A stretch of DNA of 64,000 nucleotides, taken from Planctomycetota bacterium. GTDB taxonomy: Bacteria > Planctomycetota > Phycisphaerae > UBA1845. Under the pieces are notes generated by a model, which saw only the letters and a program-made list of their open reading frames with translations, was not told where the DNA came from and did no database searches. The stretch is taken from NCBI GenBank assembly GCA_029558835.1, contig JAKQDH010000143.1, forward strand, positions 1-64,000, in the 5' to 3' direction. Positions 26,350 to 35,651 of this stretch are shown one piece after another (the first letter of the stretch is position 1; every line of letters begins with the position of its first letter). Made by a program: the position numbers and the translations under genes.

Positions 26350-28494
26350 CTACCGGATCAGTTCCACCGGTCGCTGACCTCCCAGACGCTGGAAGATCGC
26401 CGCCAACTGGGCACTGTACTGCTCAATCGAGCCTCCCGCATGGAAGTGCTCGCCATGTCCAATATCGGCTATGTCTTCCATCAAGGCCTGATCGGAGTCC
26501 GCCCCGACGCTGACCGCGAAGATCCGATAACCCTGATCGGCCGCCGCCTGCGCCGCGTCGCGGGCGTACTGGGCGGCGTTCACCCCGGTTGGGCGGTTCG
26601 CGTTCCCGTCCGTCAGCAGCACGATGATCTTACGGGACGCACCGCGGGCCCGCGTGCTGCGGAGCTCCTCGATCGCCCGGTAGATGCCATCGCCGATGTT
26701 GGTGTAACTGTCGTAGTGACCCGCCTGGAGCTGCTGCATCCGCGTTCCGATGGACAGCACGTCCAGCGTCAGGTCGCGTTCGTGCCGCCCGATCGTGCCG
26801 TAGACCTCCAGCGATACCTGGTCCTCGCTGTCCAGCCCGTCGATGAGCTCGACCATGAACTGCACGGCGTCCTTCACCGCCTGCATCGGCTGCTCGGGCG
26901 TGTTCGCCAGCTCCGGCGTGTTGCTGTTCTCCGGGCGCTTCTCCATCAGGTAGTTGATGAACGTCTTGATCCCGAACCGGTACCGGAACGAAGAGTTGGC
27001 GCTGTACAGGCTGGTCGACGTCAGTTTCATGTAGTTGTTGATGTAGTCCAGGAAGATGTCGCGCGACGCGGTCGCCGAACGCGTGCCGAACGTCTCGAAC
27101 CACTCCAGCTCGTTGCTCCCCACGGCCGTGTTGCCGTTGCCCGCCGGGGCGCCGCGTTTCTGCCAGAGCCCGCCGGAGATGCCGCTATTCCAGTACGCCA
27201 GCCCCAGGGCGACCGCGGTGCGGTACGGCCAGGAGCCGCTGGCGTCATACGACTTGCTCTTCAGGGCCTGCACTTCGGCGTAGTTGTAGCCCTGCGCGTA
27301 CCACAGTGCCTCCAGGGTCGCGTTGCTCCAGTTCGCATTGTAGGGCAGGTACCACAGCCCCGCGTCCGCGGAGGGGCTGTAGCCCGAGGTGACCGCGTAG
27401 GTGCCCCACTCGCTCATGTATCCCCACGCCGGTCCGGGGCGCAGGGAATGCACGACGTTCGCGGATTGCGCACCCGCCTTGGTCGCCACCGTCATCTGTG
27501 CCAGGTAATCGTTGGAGATTGTGAAGCCGAAGCTCTCCGTTTGCACCTGCCCATCGTCGCCCAGGCTGGTTTCGTCGAACTTCAGCCCGGCGACCCCCGT
27601 GGTCGGGTCGTTGCCGGTCTCCACCGGATAGCCCCCGCCGCTGGAGGCCGTCGCCAGCGCCATCGCCCAGGCCGCCTCCGGCAGCCCCAACGTCAGATGG
27701 CTTAACGCCGGCGTAGCGCCCGAACCGTCGCTGGTCAGGTCGATCGAGACCGTCGAGGTCCCGTCCCCGTTGTTCGTTACGTTGACAACTGACGTGAACC
27801 CAAGCCCATCGGACCGGGTGGTAACACGGTCGGGGTCCGGAAACGCCGCCCAGACATCAAAGATGTTGATGTTGGTCAGCTTGTAGTGGGCGAACTCGCT
27901 GTCGTCCGTGTGGGAGCCCGACAGGTCCGCCACGATGGCGATGTCCCGCGGCACCATGACCGCCGTCCCCTCGGCCGCCATGTCCTTCTGTTCGAGGCCG
28001 AAGACCCGCGCGAACATCAGCTCGACCGGCCCGTTCGGGGAGTCGTCACCGTCCTCGCCTTCCTCGTTCCACAGACCGCCCGAGCCGTTGCCCATCCGGA
28101 TGCGCACCCGCACCGCATCGGGTTGCGTCTCCGTTTCCGTCAGTTCGTAGACGTTGGCCTCGGCGTCGTAGTTGGCCCGATAGAACGTGACGTCCGCCGT
28201 GGGGCTGATGCTGAGGCTCTTCCCCATAACGGCGTTCGCCTGCACCACCCGCTGGGCTTCGGCCCGGGCCAGTTCGATAGGATCGCCGTAGGCGAAGTCG
28301 GCGAGCCGGGCGGCCGCAGCGAGGGCGGCCGCATCCGCCGTCCGCTGCAAGTCGCTCCGCGTGTTGTAGACGTACCCCAGGTCGACCGTCAGGGCGACGA
28401 ACCCTATCAGGGCGACCAGGGACACCGCCACCTGGACCGCGACCACCGCCTTGCGGCGCGCAGGGCGGGGCGCACGAAAACGTTTAGCCATCAT
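26350..28494 (-). CDS. TadG-like protein with von Willebrand factor A domain
   Basis: 714 residues; the ATG at 28494 stands about 8 nt after GGGAGGG, while the GTG at 28503 is too close. A TadE/TadG-type N-terminus has basic residues, one helix (VAVSLVALIGFVALTVDLGYV) and RTADAAALAAA. A VWA-like fold follows, with metal-site segment VADLSGSH and a later IVLLTDGNANRPTG. A large insert with Tyr/Trp/Asn/Ser-rich sequence separates the VWA segments. TadG-type proteins are minor or pseudopilin-like parts of the Tad machine, anchored in the inner membrane. Located between cpaC and cpaE. Confidence 0.85.
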   Translation of the reverse strand: MMAKRFRAPRPARRKAVVAVQVAVSLVALIGFVALTVDLGYVYNTRSDLQRTADAAALAAAARLADFAYGDPIELARAEAQRVVQANAVMGKSLSISPTADVTFYRANYDAEANVYELTETETQPDAVRVRIRMGNGSGGLWNEEGEDGDDSPNGPVELMFARVFGLEQKDMAAEGTAVMVPRDIAIVADLSGSHTDDSEFAHYKLTNINIFDVWAAFPDPDRVTTRSDGLGFTSVVNVTNNGDGTSTVSIDLTSDGSGATPALSHLTLGLPEAAWAMALATASSGGGYPVETGNDPTTGVAGLKFDETSLGDDGQVQTESFGFTISNDYLAQMTVATKAGAQSANVVHSLRPGPAWGYMSEWGTYAVTSGYSPSADAGLWYLPYNANWSNATLEALWYAQGYNYAEVQALKSKSYDASGSWPYRTAVALGLAYWNSGISGGLWQKRGAPAGNGNTAVGSNELEWFETFGTRSATASRDIFLDYINNYMKLTSTSLYSANSSFRYRFGIKTFINYLMEKRPENSNTPELANTPEQPMQAVKDAVQFMVELIDGLDSEDQVSLEVYGTIGRHERDLTLDVLSIGTRMQQLQAGHYDSYTNIGDGIYRAIEELRSTRARGASRKIIVLLTDGNANRPTGVNAAQYARDAAQAAADQGYRIFAVSVGADSDQALMEDIADIGHGEHFHAGGSIEQYSAQLAAIFQRLGGQRPVELIR

Positions 28495-28592
28495 CTCTTT
28501 CACCCTCCCAAGAGTCTGTGACCTGTATGCAGGTCCGGTCTGTCAATCGCGCCGTTCGCCTCCGGGGGGCGGTTGTGCGCTCCTTATTCCCC

Positions 28593-30188
28593 TTACTGCT
28601 GTCGGTCCTCCCCCGTGGTGTGTCCCCACGGACCGTGGACGGACAGATTACTCGGCTCCGATTCCAGCACGGCACGCTCGGCGGCGTCCTTTGCCGCGCC
28701 CGGCCGCGCCGGCTCTCGACCCCGCGGGTCTTCCAGCCAACCCAACGCGTAAAGCTGCATCGGCGTCGGCGGCGCCACGTCCTCACCCGGCACCGGCACC
28801 ACCTGCTGCGGATCCAGCGGGGCTACCACTTCCGGTGTCACGAAGATCACCAACTCCGTCAGCGAACGCCGAAACTCCACCGACCGAAACAGGGCGCCCA
28901 GTACCGGCAGTTCGCCCAGCCCCGGCACTCGGCTGGAAAGTCCCCGCACCTGCTCGCTGAGCAGACCGGCGATCGCCAGTGTCTGCCCGCTGCCCATCTC
29001 GATCGTCGTCTCCGCCGACCGCGAACGCAGCCCGGGCACGACGTATCCTTCAATCTGCACGCCCGTTGAGTAATCCAGCTCCGACACCTCCGGTGCCACG
29101 CGCAGCCGGATCGCCTGCTGGGCCCGCACCACCGGCGTGAAGTTCAGGCGCACCCCGAACTGACGGAACTCGATGGTCACTTGTTGATTGCCCTGCGGCA
29201 CCGGGATCGGGAATTCCCCGCCCGCCAGGAAGCTCGCCGTTTCCCCGCTGATGGCCACCAGGTTCGGCTCCGCCAGCACTTGCAGAAGCCCGTTGTCCGA
29301 CAACGCCTGGATGAACAGCTCCATCTGCACGCGCGGGAAACCCAGCGTCAGGGTGGGGGCGGACGAGTTGAAAATGCCGTCTTCCCCCGTCAGGAACGGG
29401 ATCTTCTGGGTCACCGGCGTGCCCCCCGCCGCCCCGATCGAACTGGGGTTGATCCCGCCGAGCTGGTTGATCAGGAACATGTCGCGGACGTTCTGGCCCG
29501 CCAGGAACCCGTTGACTCCGAGCTGACGCACCGCCGTCCGGTTCACCTCCGCCACCACGCAGCGCAACAGCACCTGCTGTTCGCCGGCCACGTCCATCTG
29601 GTTCTGGATGGTCAGCGGTTTGCCCGATCCGCTGCGTGGCGCAAACAGCCGGGCGATTTCCACCATTCGCTGGGCACGCTCCGCCCCGCTGACCGTCCCG
29701 GTCAGCAGCACGTTGCCCAGCACCGAGCGCGCCTGCACATCCGACTGGGGGTCCACCACGCGTAGCGCCTCGTTGAGCGCCTCGAGGTCCAGTTCCACCG
29801 CCACTTCGAGCGTGTACTGCTGACCACCCGCTCCCCACAGCAGGATGCTCGTCAGGCCGTAGCTCTTGCCCGTCACCAGCAGTTCCCGGGGACTGACCGC
29901 CTGCACGTCCGCGACCTCATCCGCGATGACGTTGACCTGGCTGATCTCGACCGACGTCTGCACGATGACGGACCGGTTCAGCGGCACCTGCACCCGCTGG
30001 TGCTCGCCCGAAACCGCCTTCACCGAGGTCACAAACGGCGGCGCCCCCGACGCCGCAGCCGGCTGCGCGACGGCGGGAATTACCACCCCGCCGGCAAGCA
30101 CCCCGACCGCGACCAGACCCAGGAGCAGACCCCGACGGGTCTGCCGGCAGGGGACCATGGCACTGTCTTCCTTGACTTGACGGGTCAT
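28593..30188 (-). CDS. cpaC: Tad pilus secretin CpaC/RcpA
   Basis: 531 residues. The ATG at 30188 overlaps the cpaB stop as ATGA, indicating translational coupling. It has a signal peptide around residues 18-42 (LLLGLVAVGVLAGGVVIPAVAQ), then the pilus-assembly N domain with VIADEVADVQAVSPRELLVTG, a BON-like part, and the secretin domain with FLAGGEFPIPVPQ, VRLNFTPVV, LRVAPEVSELD and GLLSEQVRGLSSRVPGLG. It forms the outer-membrane channel for the pilus. Confidence 0.93.
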   Translation of the reverse strand: MTRQVKEDSAMVPCRQTRRGLLLGLVAVGVLAGGVVIPAVAQPAAASGAPPFVTSVKAVSGEHQRVQVPLNRSVIVQTSVEISQVNVIADEVADVQAVSPRELLVTGKSYGLTSILLWGAGGQQYTLEVAVELDLEALNEALRVVDPQSDVQARSVLGNVLLTGTVSGAERAQRMVEIARLFAPRSGSGKPLTIQNQMDVAGEQQVLLRCVVAEVNRTAVRQLGVNGFLAGQNVRDMFLINQLGGINPSSIGAAGGTPVTQKIPFLTGEDGIFNSSAPTLTLGFPRVQMELFIQALSDNGLLQVLAEPNLVAISGETASFLAGGEFPIPVPQGNQQVTIEFRQFGVRLNFTPVVRAQQAIRLRVAPEVSELDYSTGVQIEGYVVPGLRSRSAETTIEMGSGQTLAIAGLLSEQVRGLSSRVPGLGELPVLGALFRSVEFRRSLTELVIFVTPEVVAPLDPQQVVPVPGEDVAPPTPMQLYALGWLEDPRGREPARPGAAKDAAERAVLESEPSNLSVHGPWGHTTGEDRQQ

Positions 30189-31381
30189 TCTTCGCTCTCC
30201 TCTGGAGCCGTGTCGGGACCGTTGCTCGTAAAGACGTCCGGAGTAGCGGACGGACCGCTGGAGACCCCGGCCTGGGTCTCTTCTGTCGGACTCACCGGTG
30301 TTGTTGCTGACGAGCTCGAATGTCCGGCGGCACGGGACGCCCCGCCCGAGCCCCGGTTTTTCTCCGCGCTGACCACCCGCCGCGAGCGGGCGTTCTCGAA
30401 CAGGATGCGTTCGACCGTCACCTCGGCCCCCGCCCGCGCCAGGCCCCGGTAGACCACCATCTCATAAGGGGGTTCGACCTCGGGCCGGGACTCCGGTGGC
30501 GATGCCTGCGGCTCGGCCGGCGCCGCCGCGCCCTGCCGGAAACCCAGCAGCCGGAACCACGCCGGCAACGCCCCGCCGCCTGGGGAAGCCGCCTTCCCGG
30601 GCAGCAGAGCGCCACCCGCAGACGCCTCGTCACGCAGGGACTGCAGCATCTCGTTGATCCGCGCCGGGTTCGGCAGCGTCCCGGTGTCCAGGTCCTCGTC
30701 CCCACGCATGGCCAGCGAAATCTTGCCCTTCTGGGCCGCCAGGTGCAGCTTCTGCACGTCGGCCTGCGGAACCAGCAGCGTCACCGTCTTGGCCGCCTTC
30801 GGAGCCCGCGTCTTGCTTGTTGCTTCCGGCTCCCCACCCAGGGCCGCCCGACCCACGGCAAGCACCTGCACCCGTTGCAGCAGAACCTCGGCGATGGTAT
30901 CGCTGCGTCGCGCGCCGCTCCGCGACGGCACCTCCATCACCACGATCACGTCCACCCAGTCGCCCGGTTGCATCTGATAGGCGACGCCGGTGGCCTCGTC
31001 GATTTCCACCGAATACGCCCGGTACCCCGGCTTAATGGCGCCCGCCACGCCCGCCGGCGTGCCCCGCGGGGCCAACATGCTCACCAGGATCGGCGCTCCC
31101 TGCGCAATGGGCTTGCACGTCACCCGTTGCTTCAGTTCGTCCGCGCTCTTGATCCGCTCCGTGTCCGGCAGGAACACGTTCGCGGTGGTCTCGATCGCCT
31201 CGAACATCTCGGGACGCAACTCGACGTAAGAATCGATGTCACGCAACGCCCGGAACGCCGTCAGGGTCGCGTGCTGCCCCACGGCCGCCTGCGACTTCTT
31301 GATGGTGTCCAGCCCCAGCTTGACCGCCACCAGACCCAGGCCGAGTCCCAGAACTAAAGGAATGATGGCCTTGCCCTTCAT
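30185..31381 (-). CDS. cpaB: Tad pilus assembly protein CpaB/RcpC
   Basis: 398 residues from the ATG at 31381, with GAGAGGA upstream. It has an N-terminal anchor (IIPLVLGLGLGLVAVKLGL), then the SAF domain with VLLQRVQVLAVG further on, and the RcpC segment KTVTLLVPQADVQKLHLA plus GKISLAMRGDEDLD. CpaB acts with the secretin in the periplasm. The C-terminal third is Pro/Ala/Ser-rich and probably disordered. The stop overlaps cpaC. Confidence 0.9.
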   Translation of the reverse strand: MKGKAIIPLVLGLGLGLVAVKLGLDTIKKSQAAVGQHATLTAFRALRDIDSYVELRPEMFEAIETTANVFLPDTERIKSADELKQRVTCKPIAQGAPILVSMLAPRGTPAGVAGAIKPGYRAYSVEIDEATGVAYQMQPGDWVDVIVVMEVPSRSGARRSDTIAEVLLQRVQVLAVGRAALGGEPEATSKTRAPKAAKTVTLLVPQADVQKLHLAAQKGKISLAMRGDEDLDTGTLPNPARINEMLQSLRDEASAGGALLPGKAASPGGGALPAWFRLLGFRQGAAAPAEPQASPPESRPEVEPPYEMVVYRGLARAGAEVTVERILFENARSRRVVSAEKNRGSGGASRAAGHSSSSATTPVSPTEETQAGVSSGPSATPDVFTSNGPDTAPEESEE

Positions 31382-31869
31382 CGCGTTCCTCTCGTGCTGA
31401 ACCGGGCCTCCCGCAAACCCGCCGCTCCACCGCAACGGTGGACCCCGGCCACCGGCGGCACCCACGCGGTGCCCTCGGCCGCGGTTAGCCCCGTGTTTAT
31501 CGGAAGGTTCCGGACGCCGTTCGATCTGCCCGGCGCGAAATCTTTGCCGGTTCCCCATCCGGTCCGCACGGCGCCCCCGCACCATCCCTGCGGCATCCCG
31601 AAACCAGGACACTGCCAACCGGTCAGAACATGGAACAGAGCGAAGCCATCAGTAACACTGAAGTACATCCTCGCTGGCAGGAGCACGCCGAGCCCGGCCG
31701 GATGCCACCCGATAGCGCCGTCCCCCAAGGAGGGCTGCACGCGGGGACAGACCAGCGCCAGCGACGCCGGCCCGCGCGTACCCGTGCCGCGCACCCGCCG
31801 GGGCTGCCCGGCGGGCGCGAAGCGGCGGAGCAACTGAGGTTGGTGCTTCTTCCCGCCCGCCATTGCCCA
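31382..31869. other. Gap inside the Tad cluster
   Basis: 488 bp between tadE and cpaB, unusual in an otherwise tight cluster. A minus-strand frame of 161 codons opens 7 nt after the tadE stop, behind GCGGAGG, but its predicted protein has no recognisable features and its codon use becomes atypical after about 65 codons. I do not call it a gene. It may be a decayed gene or carry the cpaB promoter. Confidence 0.4.
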
Positions 31870-32301
31870 TTAGCCTCCGCTCAGCACGCAGCCCTCCTTG
31901 CGCATCGTGCAGGTTCCCTCCAGCGTATCGAGCGTCAGAATTCCCCCCACCAGCGACACGTCGTCGTACGCAATGGTGATGCTCACGCTCTCATCGCACG
32001 TGGTGAGGCCGTCGGCGTGCTGAAGGGTGATGGAGTGCGTCGTCATGCCCGCCGCATTCAGCAGCTCGTTGATGCGGGCGCTGATTTCACCCTCCGTTGC
32101 CGTCTGGAGCACGGCCACCCGGCAGCCCTCCCGCGCGGCGTTCTGAATCGTCTGCCGCATCATGAAGACCCAGCCGCACTCGATGATGCCGAACAAGAGC
32201 ATCAGCAGCAGCGGCAGTACCACCGCGAATTCGACCACGGCCCCGCCGCGCGCACGACGCACGCCACGCCGTAGCGTGGCGCGGAACAGCCTGCTTCTCA
32301 T
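31870..32301 (-). CDS. tadE: TadE-like minor pilin
   Basis: 143 residues. Typical TadE layout: a basic N-terminus (RATLRRGVRRARGG), then AVVEFAVVLPLLLMLLFGIIECGWVF, a single helix with the conserved Glu and Phe positions, then RQTIQNAAREGCRVAVL and a small beta-rich domain. Four later cysteines (CDES, GTCT, EGC and GC) suggest disulfides. TadE is processed by the prepilin peptidase. It starts 10 bp after the peptidase gene. Confidence 0.88.
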   Translation of the reverse strand: MRSRLFRATLRRGVRRARGGAVVEFAVVLPLLLMLLFGIIECGWVFMMRQTIQNAAREGCRVAVLQTATEGEISARINELLNAAGMTTHSITLQHADGLTTCDESVSITIAYDDVSLVGGILTLDTLEGTCTMRKEGCVLSGG

Positions 32302-32311
32302 GGCCAGCCCC

Positions 32312-32854
32312 CTACCCGCCGAACAGGTGCACCGCCAGCACGATCAGCGTTCCGGCCGTCAGCGGCACCCCATAAGGCAGCTTCTGGGTCGTGGTCCCTA
32401 AACTCGCCACCGACCCGTATTCCGTAAACCACAGCCGGCGGTTCATGCACTTGTTCAGGATGATGCCCAGGTTCGCGCAGGCCAGGTGCAGCCGACCGCT
32501 GGCGAGAATCATGACCACGGCCGCCACCCCGCCCAGCAGCGCTCCCACCAGAAACGACCAGAACACCAGCATGGGTCCCACCCACACGCCGATGGCCGCC
32601 AGCAACTTGACATCACCCGCCCCCATCCCGTGCATCAGCCACGGGAAGATCAGCAAGCCGAAACCCGCCAGCAGTCCCCAGGCGCCGTTGACCAGTCCCG
32701 CGGTGCCCCAGAAGTGCGCCTGGACGGCGAAACCGCTGACGATCAAGGCGGCGTTCAGCCAGTTGGGCACCCGCCGCTCCCGGTAGTCGATCCACGATGC
32801 CCACAGGACGCCCGGCACCAGCACCAGCAAGGTCACCAGCCAGAATGGTTCCAT
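32312..32854 (-). CDS. cpaA: Prepilin peptidase CpaA/TadV
   Basis: 180 residues from the ATG at 32854, with GAGGA upstream; longer frames are non-coding. It is a small polytopic A24 aspartic peptidase with catalytic Asp residues in WIDYRERRVPNWLN and MHGMGAGDVKLLAAIG (the GxGD motif). It cleaves the leader of Flp-type pilins at the inner membrane. It lies directly between flp and tadE. Confidence 0.9.
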   Translation of the reverse strand: MEPFWLVTLLVLVPGVLWASWIDYRERRVPNWLNAALIVSGFAVQAHFWGTAGLVNGAWGLLAGFGLLIFPWLMHGMGAGDVKLLAAIGVWVGPMLVFWSFLVGALLGGVAAVVMILASGRLHLACANLGIILNKCMNRRLWFTEYGSVASLGTTTQKLPYGVPLTAGTLIVLAVHLFGG

Positions 32855-33066
32855 AGCACTTTCCTCGTCGCTGCACGCGTTGGGTCGGATGTCTGCCGGG
32901 GTTACGTCCCCGGTCCTGCCGGCCTCTTGTGCTCCCTCCGGCTGGACAAAACAGTGCCGGGGCGCGGCAGGCGGCCGCCCGGTTCCGGGCGGCCGCCCAC
33001 CCCCCAGCATCGGACGCGTCGCGCCCGGCGGGTCGGCCCCGCCGGGCGGACGGTTGCGTTTCTCGT

Positions 33067-33246
33067 CTACAGGCCGTCGATCGCGCCCGATACCTCCTGG
33101 AACTTGGCATCGGCACTCGTACCAATCATCGTCGCCCCCGTGATCACCACGACGGCAATCAGCGCCACCATGACGGCGTACTCGGTCGCGGTCGGGCCAT
33201 CCTCGCTCTTCAGGAAGTTCAGGGCACGGCTCAGGAACTTGTTCAT
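33067..33246 (-). CDS. flp: Flp/Fap-type pilin 1
   Basis: 59 residues from the ATG at 33246, with GAGGAG upstream. A leader with Lys/Arg (MNKFLSRALNFLKSEDG) is followed by PTATEYAVMVALIAVVVITG. The G/xxxxEY pattern fits Flp prepilin cleavage after Gly17, and the helix makes the fibre core. It is the main-subunit candidate of this Tad locus, next to cpaA. Confidence 0.93.
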   Translation of the reverse strand: MNKFLSRALNFLKSEDGPTATEYAVMVALIAVVVITGATMIGTSADAKFQEVSGAIDGL

Positions 33247-33440
33247 TTTCGACTCCTCATTTCCAGAGTACTCGGGCTTAAGGAAATCAGCCCCTTTGCG
33301 GAACGAACACCGTTGAGCCCGCCGCGTGCGGCACTCAACTCCTGCAGACCGAACTCGAACCTCCACGGGCGCGAGCACGAAATGTCGCCGCTGCACGGGA
33401 TCGGAATACCATCCCTCTCCGCGACGGCTTCATCCGATCG

Positions 33441-33469
33441 AATGTAAGAAACAATTCCAGCGCGGGCAA
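33441..33469 (-). promoter_or_regulatory. Possible promoter of flp pilin 1 and the Tad cluster
   Basis: On the minus strand TTGCCC (33464-33469), 17-bp spacer, TACATT (33441-33446). A similar block TTTGCCCGCGC stands upstream of the second flp gene (around 33933-33943). Leader of about 190 nt. The rest of the 353-bp gap 33247-33599 holds only a small hairpin near 33313-33340. Confidence 0.4.
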
Positions 33470-33599
33470 ACCGCCACGCGCGAATTTCCATACTGTTTTC
33501 GAGGTCCGGTAGAAACGGCTCGGCGTGCCCACCCCGCCGCAGCGCGCGCCGCCCTTCCCCCACGCCGACACTCAGTGCCACCGCGGCCCGTCATCGCCT

Positions 33600-33776
33600 T
33601 CAACCCTCCAGGGCCGTGGAGTACTCTTCGAACCTCGCGTTCACCGAAGTACCCAGCATGCCCAGAGTGGCGACGCACGCCAGGATGATCGCGGCTACCA
33701 TGATCGCATATTCGACCGAAGTCGGGCCGTCCTCCTCCCGCAAACCAACGCGGAGTCGCTGTAGAAAACGACGCAT
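33600..33776 (-). CDS. Flp/Fap-type pilin 2
   Basis: 58 residues from the ATG at 33776, with AAAGGGGG upstream. MRRFLQRLRVGLREEDG is followed by PTSVEYAIMVAAIILACVA: the same G/xxxxEY cleavage pattern and hydrophobic core as pilin 1, with which it shares length and end structure. It is probably an old tandem duplicate encoding an alternative or minor subunit. It is first in the cluster, 353 bp before pilin 1. Confidence 0.9.
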   Translation of the reverse strand: MRRFLQRLRVGLREEDGPTSVEYAIMVAAIILACVATLGMLGTSVNARFEEYSTALEG

Positions 33777-33990
33777 GGCAGCCCCCTTTCGCACGGCACT
33801 CCGTCGCATCCTCCCCGCGAAACGCGCAGGCCCGGCCGTGCGGACGCGACGCCGTGGGCGCACGACCCATGCAGGCTGCGACCAACGCGCAGCACCTGAG
33901 ATCCCAACCGTTAACTGTCCAATAGAAACCACGCGCGGGCAAATGCACCCGTTGTGATTCTCAGAAGGGAAGCCCGGCAGCCGGTGGTTA

Positions 33991-34956
33991 TCACCCCCGC
34001 ACCGGGGTGACAGCCGGACGCGCGGCGCCCGCCGCGGCCGGCACTGCACGCGTCGGATACAACCAGCCCGATAAAGCCGTCGTGATCAGCACGACCACTG
34101 CCGTCACTACCAGCCCACCGAGGACGTCCGCGAAGTAGTGCCACCCCGTGGTCAGCGTGGAAATCACGACCGCCACGTTCAGCACCAGGCTGCACGTAAA
34201 AAGGACCCGCCGGTGCCGCACCGCCAGCGCCAGCAGCAACGCCCACGTGGTATGGAACGAGGGAAACGTGATCAACCCCTCCGCGCCGTTCCAGGTCACC
34301 ACGAAGCGGGTGCCCTCCCGCAGACCTTCCAGGTGGGCGAGGTAGCGCGCCTGGGCCGCGCTCGGTGCAAACCCATAGGCGTGAAACGGCCCGGCCGCCG
34401 GCAGCCAGATGAACACCACCGCCGTGAGCAACGCACCCAGCATGAACCGCAGCAGGAACGTCTCCAGCGGGCGCCGGTCCCCCCGCAACCCCAGGATAAT
34501 GATCACCAGCGCCGTCTGCGGGATGAGCGTGTCGTAGCTGAAGGCCAGGGGAATGTTCACCACCGGATGCGCGCGCACCCAGGTCACTACCTCCGGGATC
34601 GCCACGCCGAACCACTGATCCACGCGCATCAGCAGCTCGTCCGCCAAAGACGCTTCCCCCGCCGCCAGACTGTACATCAACACCATGAAGGCCGCCGGAA
34701 ACAGCACCATCTGCACCAGCGTCACTGCGCACAACACAAACTGCGGCACCGGCCGAATGCGGTGATAGAAGTACCCAACCCCCACGAGCAGCCCCGTCAT
34801 CAGCAACGGAGCAAGCATGTCCCGCAGCGGCACCACCAGCCCCTTGGCCGTGATCAGCAGCAGGTCCGCCGCGATGATGCCCAGAATGAGAAGTGCCTTC
34901 AGTTGCCCGTCTTGACCCAGAAACGACCACAGCCGCGCCAGCGGGCGACTCCGCAT
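33991..34956 (-). CDS. PAP2-superfamily integral membrane protein (Aur1/PAP2_3-like)
   Basis: 321 residues from the ATG at 34956; no ribosome binding site is visible and other starts are possible. It is polytopic, with six or so helices. PAP2 core motifs are near the C-terminus: FPSFHTTWALLLAL (phosphatase motif 2 with His) and TTGWHYFADVLGG (motif 3 with His and Asp). The first motif (KxxxxxxRP) is not seen, as in the Aur1-like branch. Such enzymes move or remove phospho-groups of lipids. The C-terminus is Ala/Pro-rich. It stands alone between the Tad cluster and the PDZ protein. Confidence 0.78.
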   Translation of the reverse strand: MRSRPLARLWSFLGQDGQLKALLILGIIAADLLLITAKGLVVPLRDMLAPLLMTGLLVGVGYFYHRIRPVPQFVLCAVTLVQMVLFPAAFMVLMYSLAAGEASLADELLMRVDQWFGVAIPEVVTWVRAHPVVNIPLAFSYDTLIPQTALVIIILGLRGDRRPLETFLLRFMLGALLTAVVFIWLPAAGPFHAYGFAPSAAQARYLAHLEGLREGTRFVVTWNGAEGLITFPSFHTTWALLLALAVRHRRVLFTCSLVLNVAVVISTLTTGWHYFADVLGGLVVTAVVVLITTALSGWLYPTRAVPAAAGAARPAVTPVRG

Positions 34957-35651
34957 CGCCACGGCGGGGGCGGTCGTGACCGAACTCGACGCAGGATGTG
35001 ATCCGTCCAAGTGTTGAACTCGCACCAACTCTCGGTAGCACCAAACCACCGCGCGCCATCGCGCGCCAATCAGGGTATCGCAGCACCGCGCGGGCTCAAG
35101 CCCGCAACTCGGCATCGCGCCCGCTAACACGGACCGCTCCCCCCGACGGATGACCTCCGTATAAGTCGTCCGCCCCGATGGGTCGGGTTGACCAAGCCCC
35201 GTCCCCACCGGAGTGGCCACCCAGCGGCACGCCACCACCGCCGGCAGAGTATAGCATGCACGCGGCAGTTGTCACTGTACTTCGTGGAACGCGGGCAGCA
35301 CCCCGTTCGCCGGCGCTGGCAGCATCGCCGTCGACCCCGTGACCCGGGTAACGCGGTGCGCTCCCGCCCTGGCTATCCAAGCCGCGAACGTGGCGGACCG
35401 AACGGCAGGAAACACCGAGGGGCGTCCCCGAGCACCCATTTGGTGCAAACGCGGAGCCGCTCCCCTACCGGCGTGGCCGCGGCGTCCCCGTCACGTCGCG
35501 TGGGTCATCCGCCGGGATACCGCGCGGTGCACCGTACCAACAGAACGGCCGGCAGCGACGCACTGCGCTGCCGGCCGGTATCCCGCCCGATTGATTCGGT
35601 AGCCGGGCTTTGGGGGCCACGAACCCGCACCCCGGCCTGCAACCGCCGCGA
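34957..35651. other. Intergenic region, 695 bp
   Basis: Between the PAP2-like gene start and the PDZ gene stop, both minus strand. It holds the repeat at 35055-35110 and otherwise nothing I can assign; reading frames here look non-coding. Confidence 0.5.
35055..35110. repeat. Extended REP-like element, copy 1
   Basis: GCCATCGCGCGCCAATCA, a variable stretch, then the palindrome GCGGGCT-CA-AGCCCGC (35090-35105). The same order and spacing recur at 41444-41500, so the repeat unit is near 56 bp rather than just the palindrome. Confidence 0.75.

Noticed and set aside
31378..31863. 161-codon minus-strand frame after tadE, preceded by GCGGAGG
   Set aside because: The ribosome binding site is suggestive, but the protein is featureless and codon use changes part way. 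Left as an unexplained gap rather than a gene.
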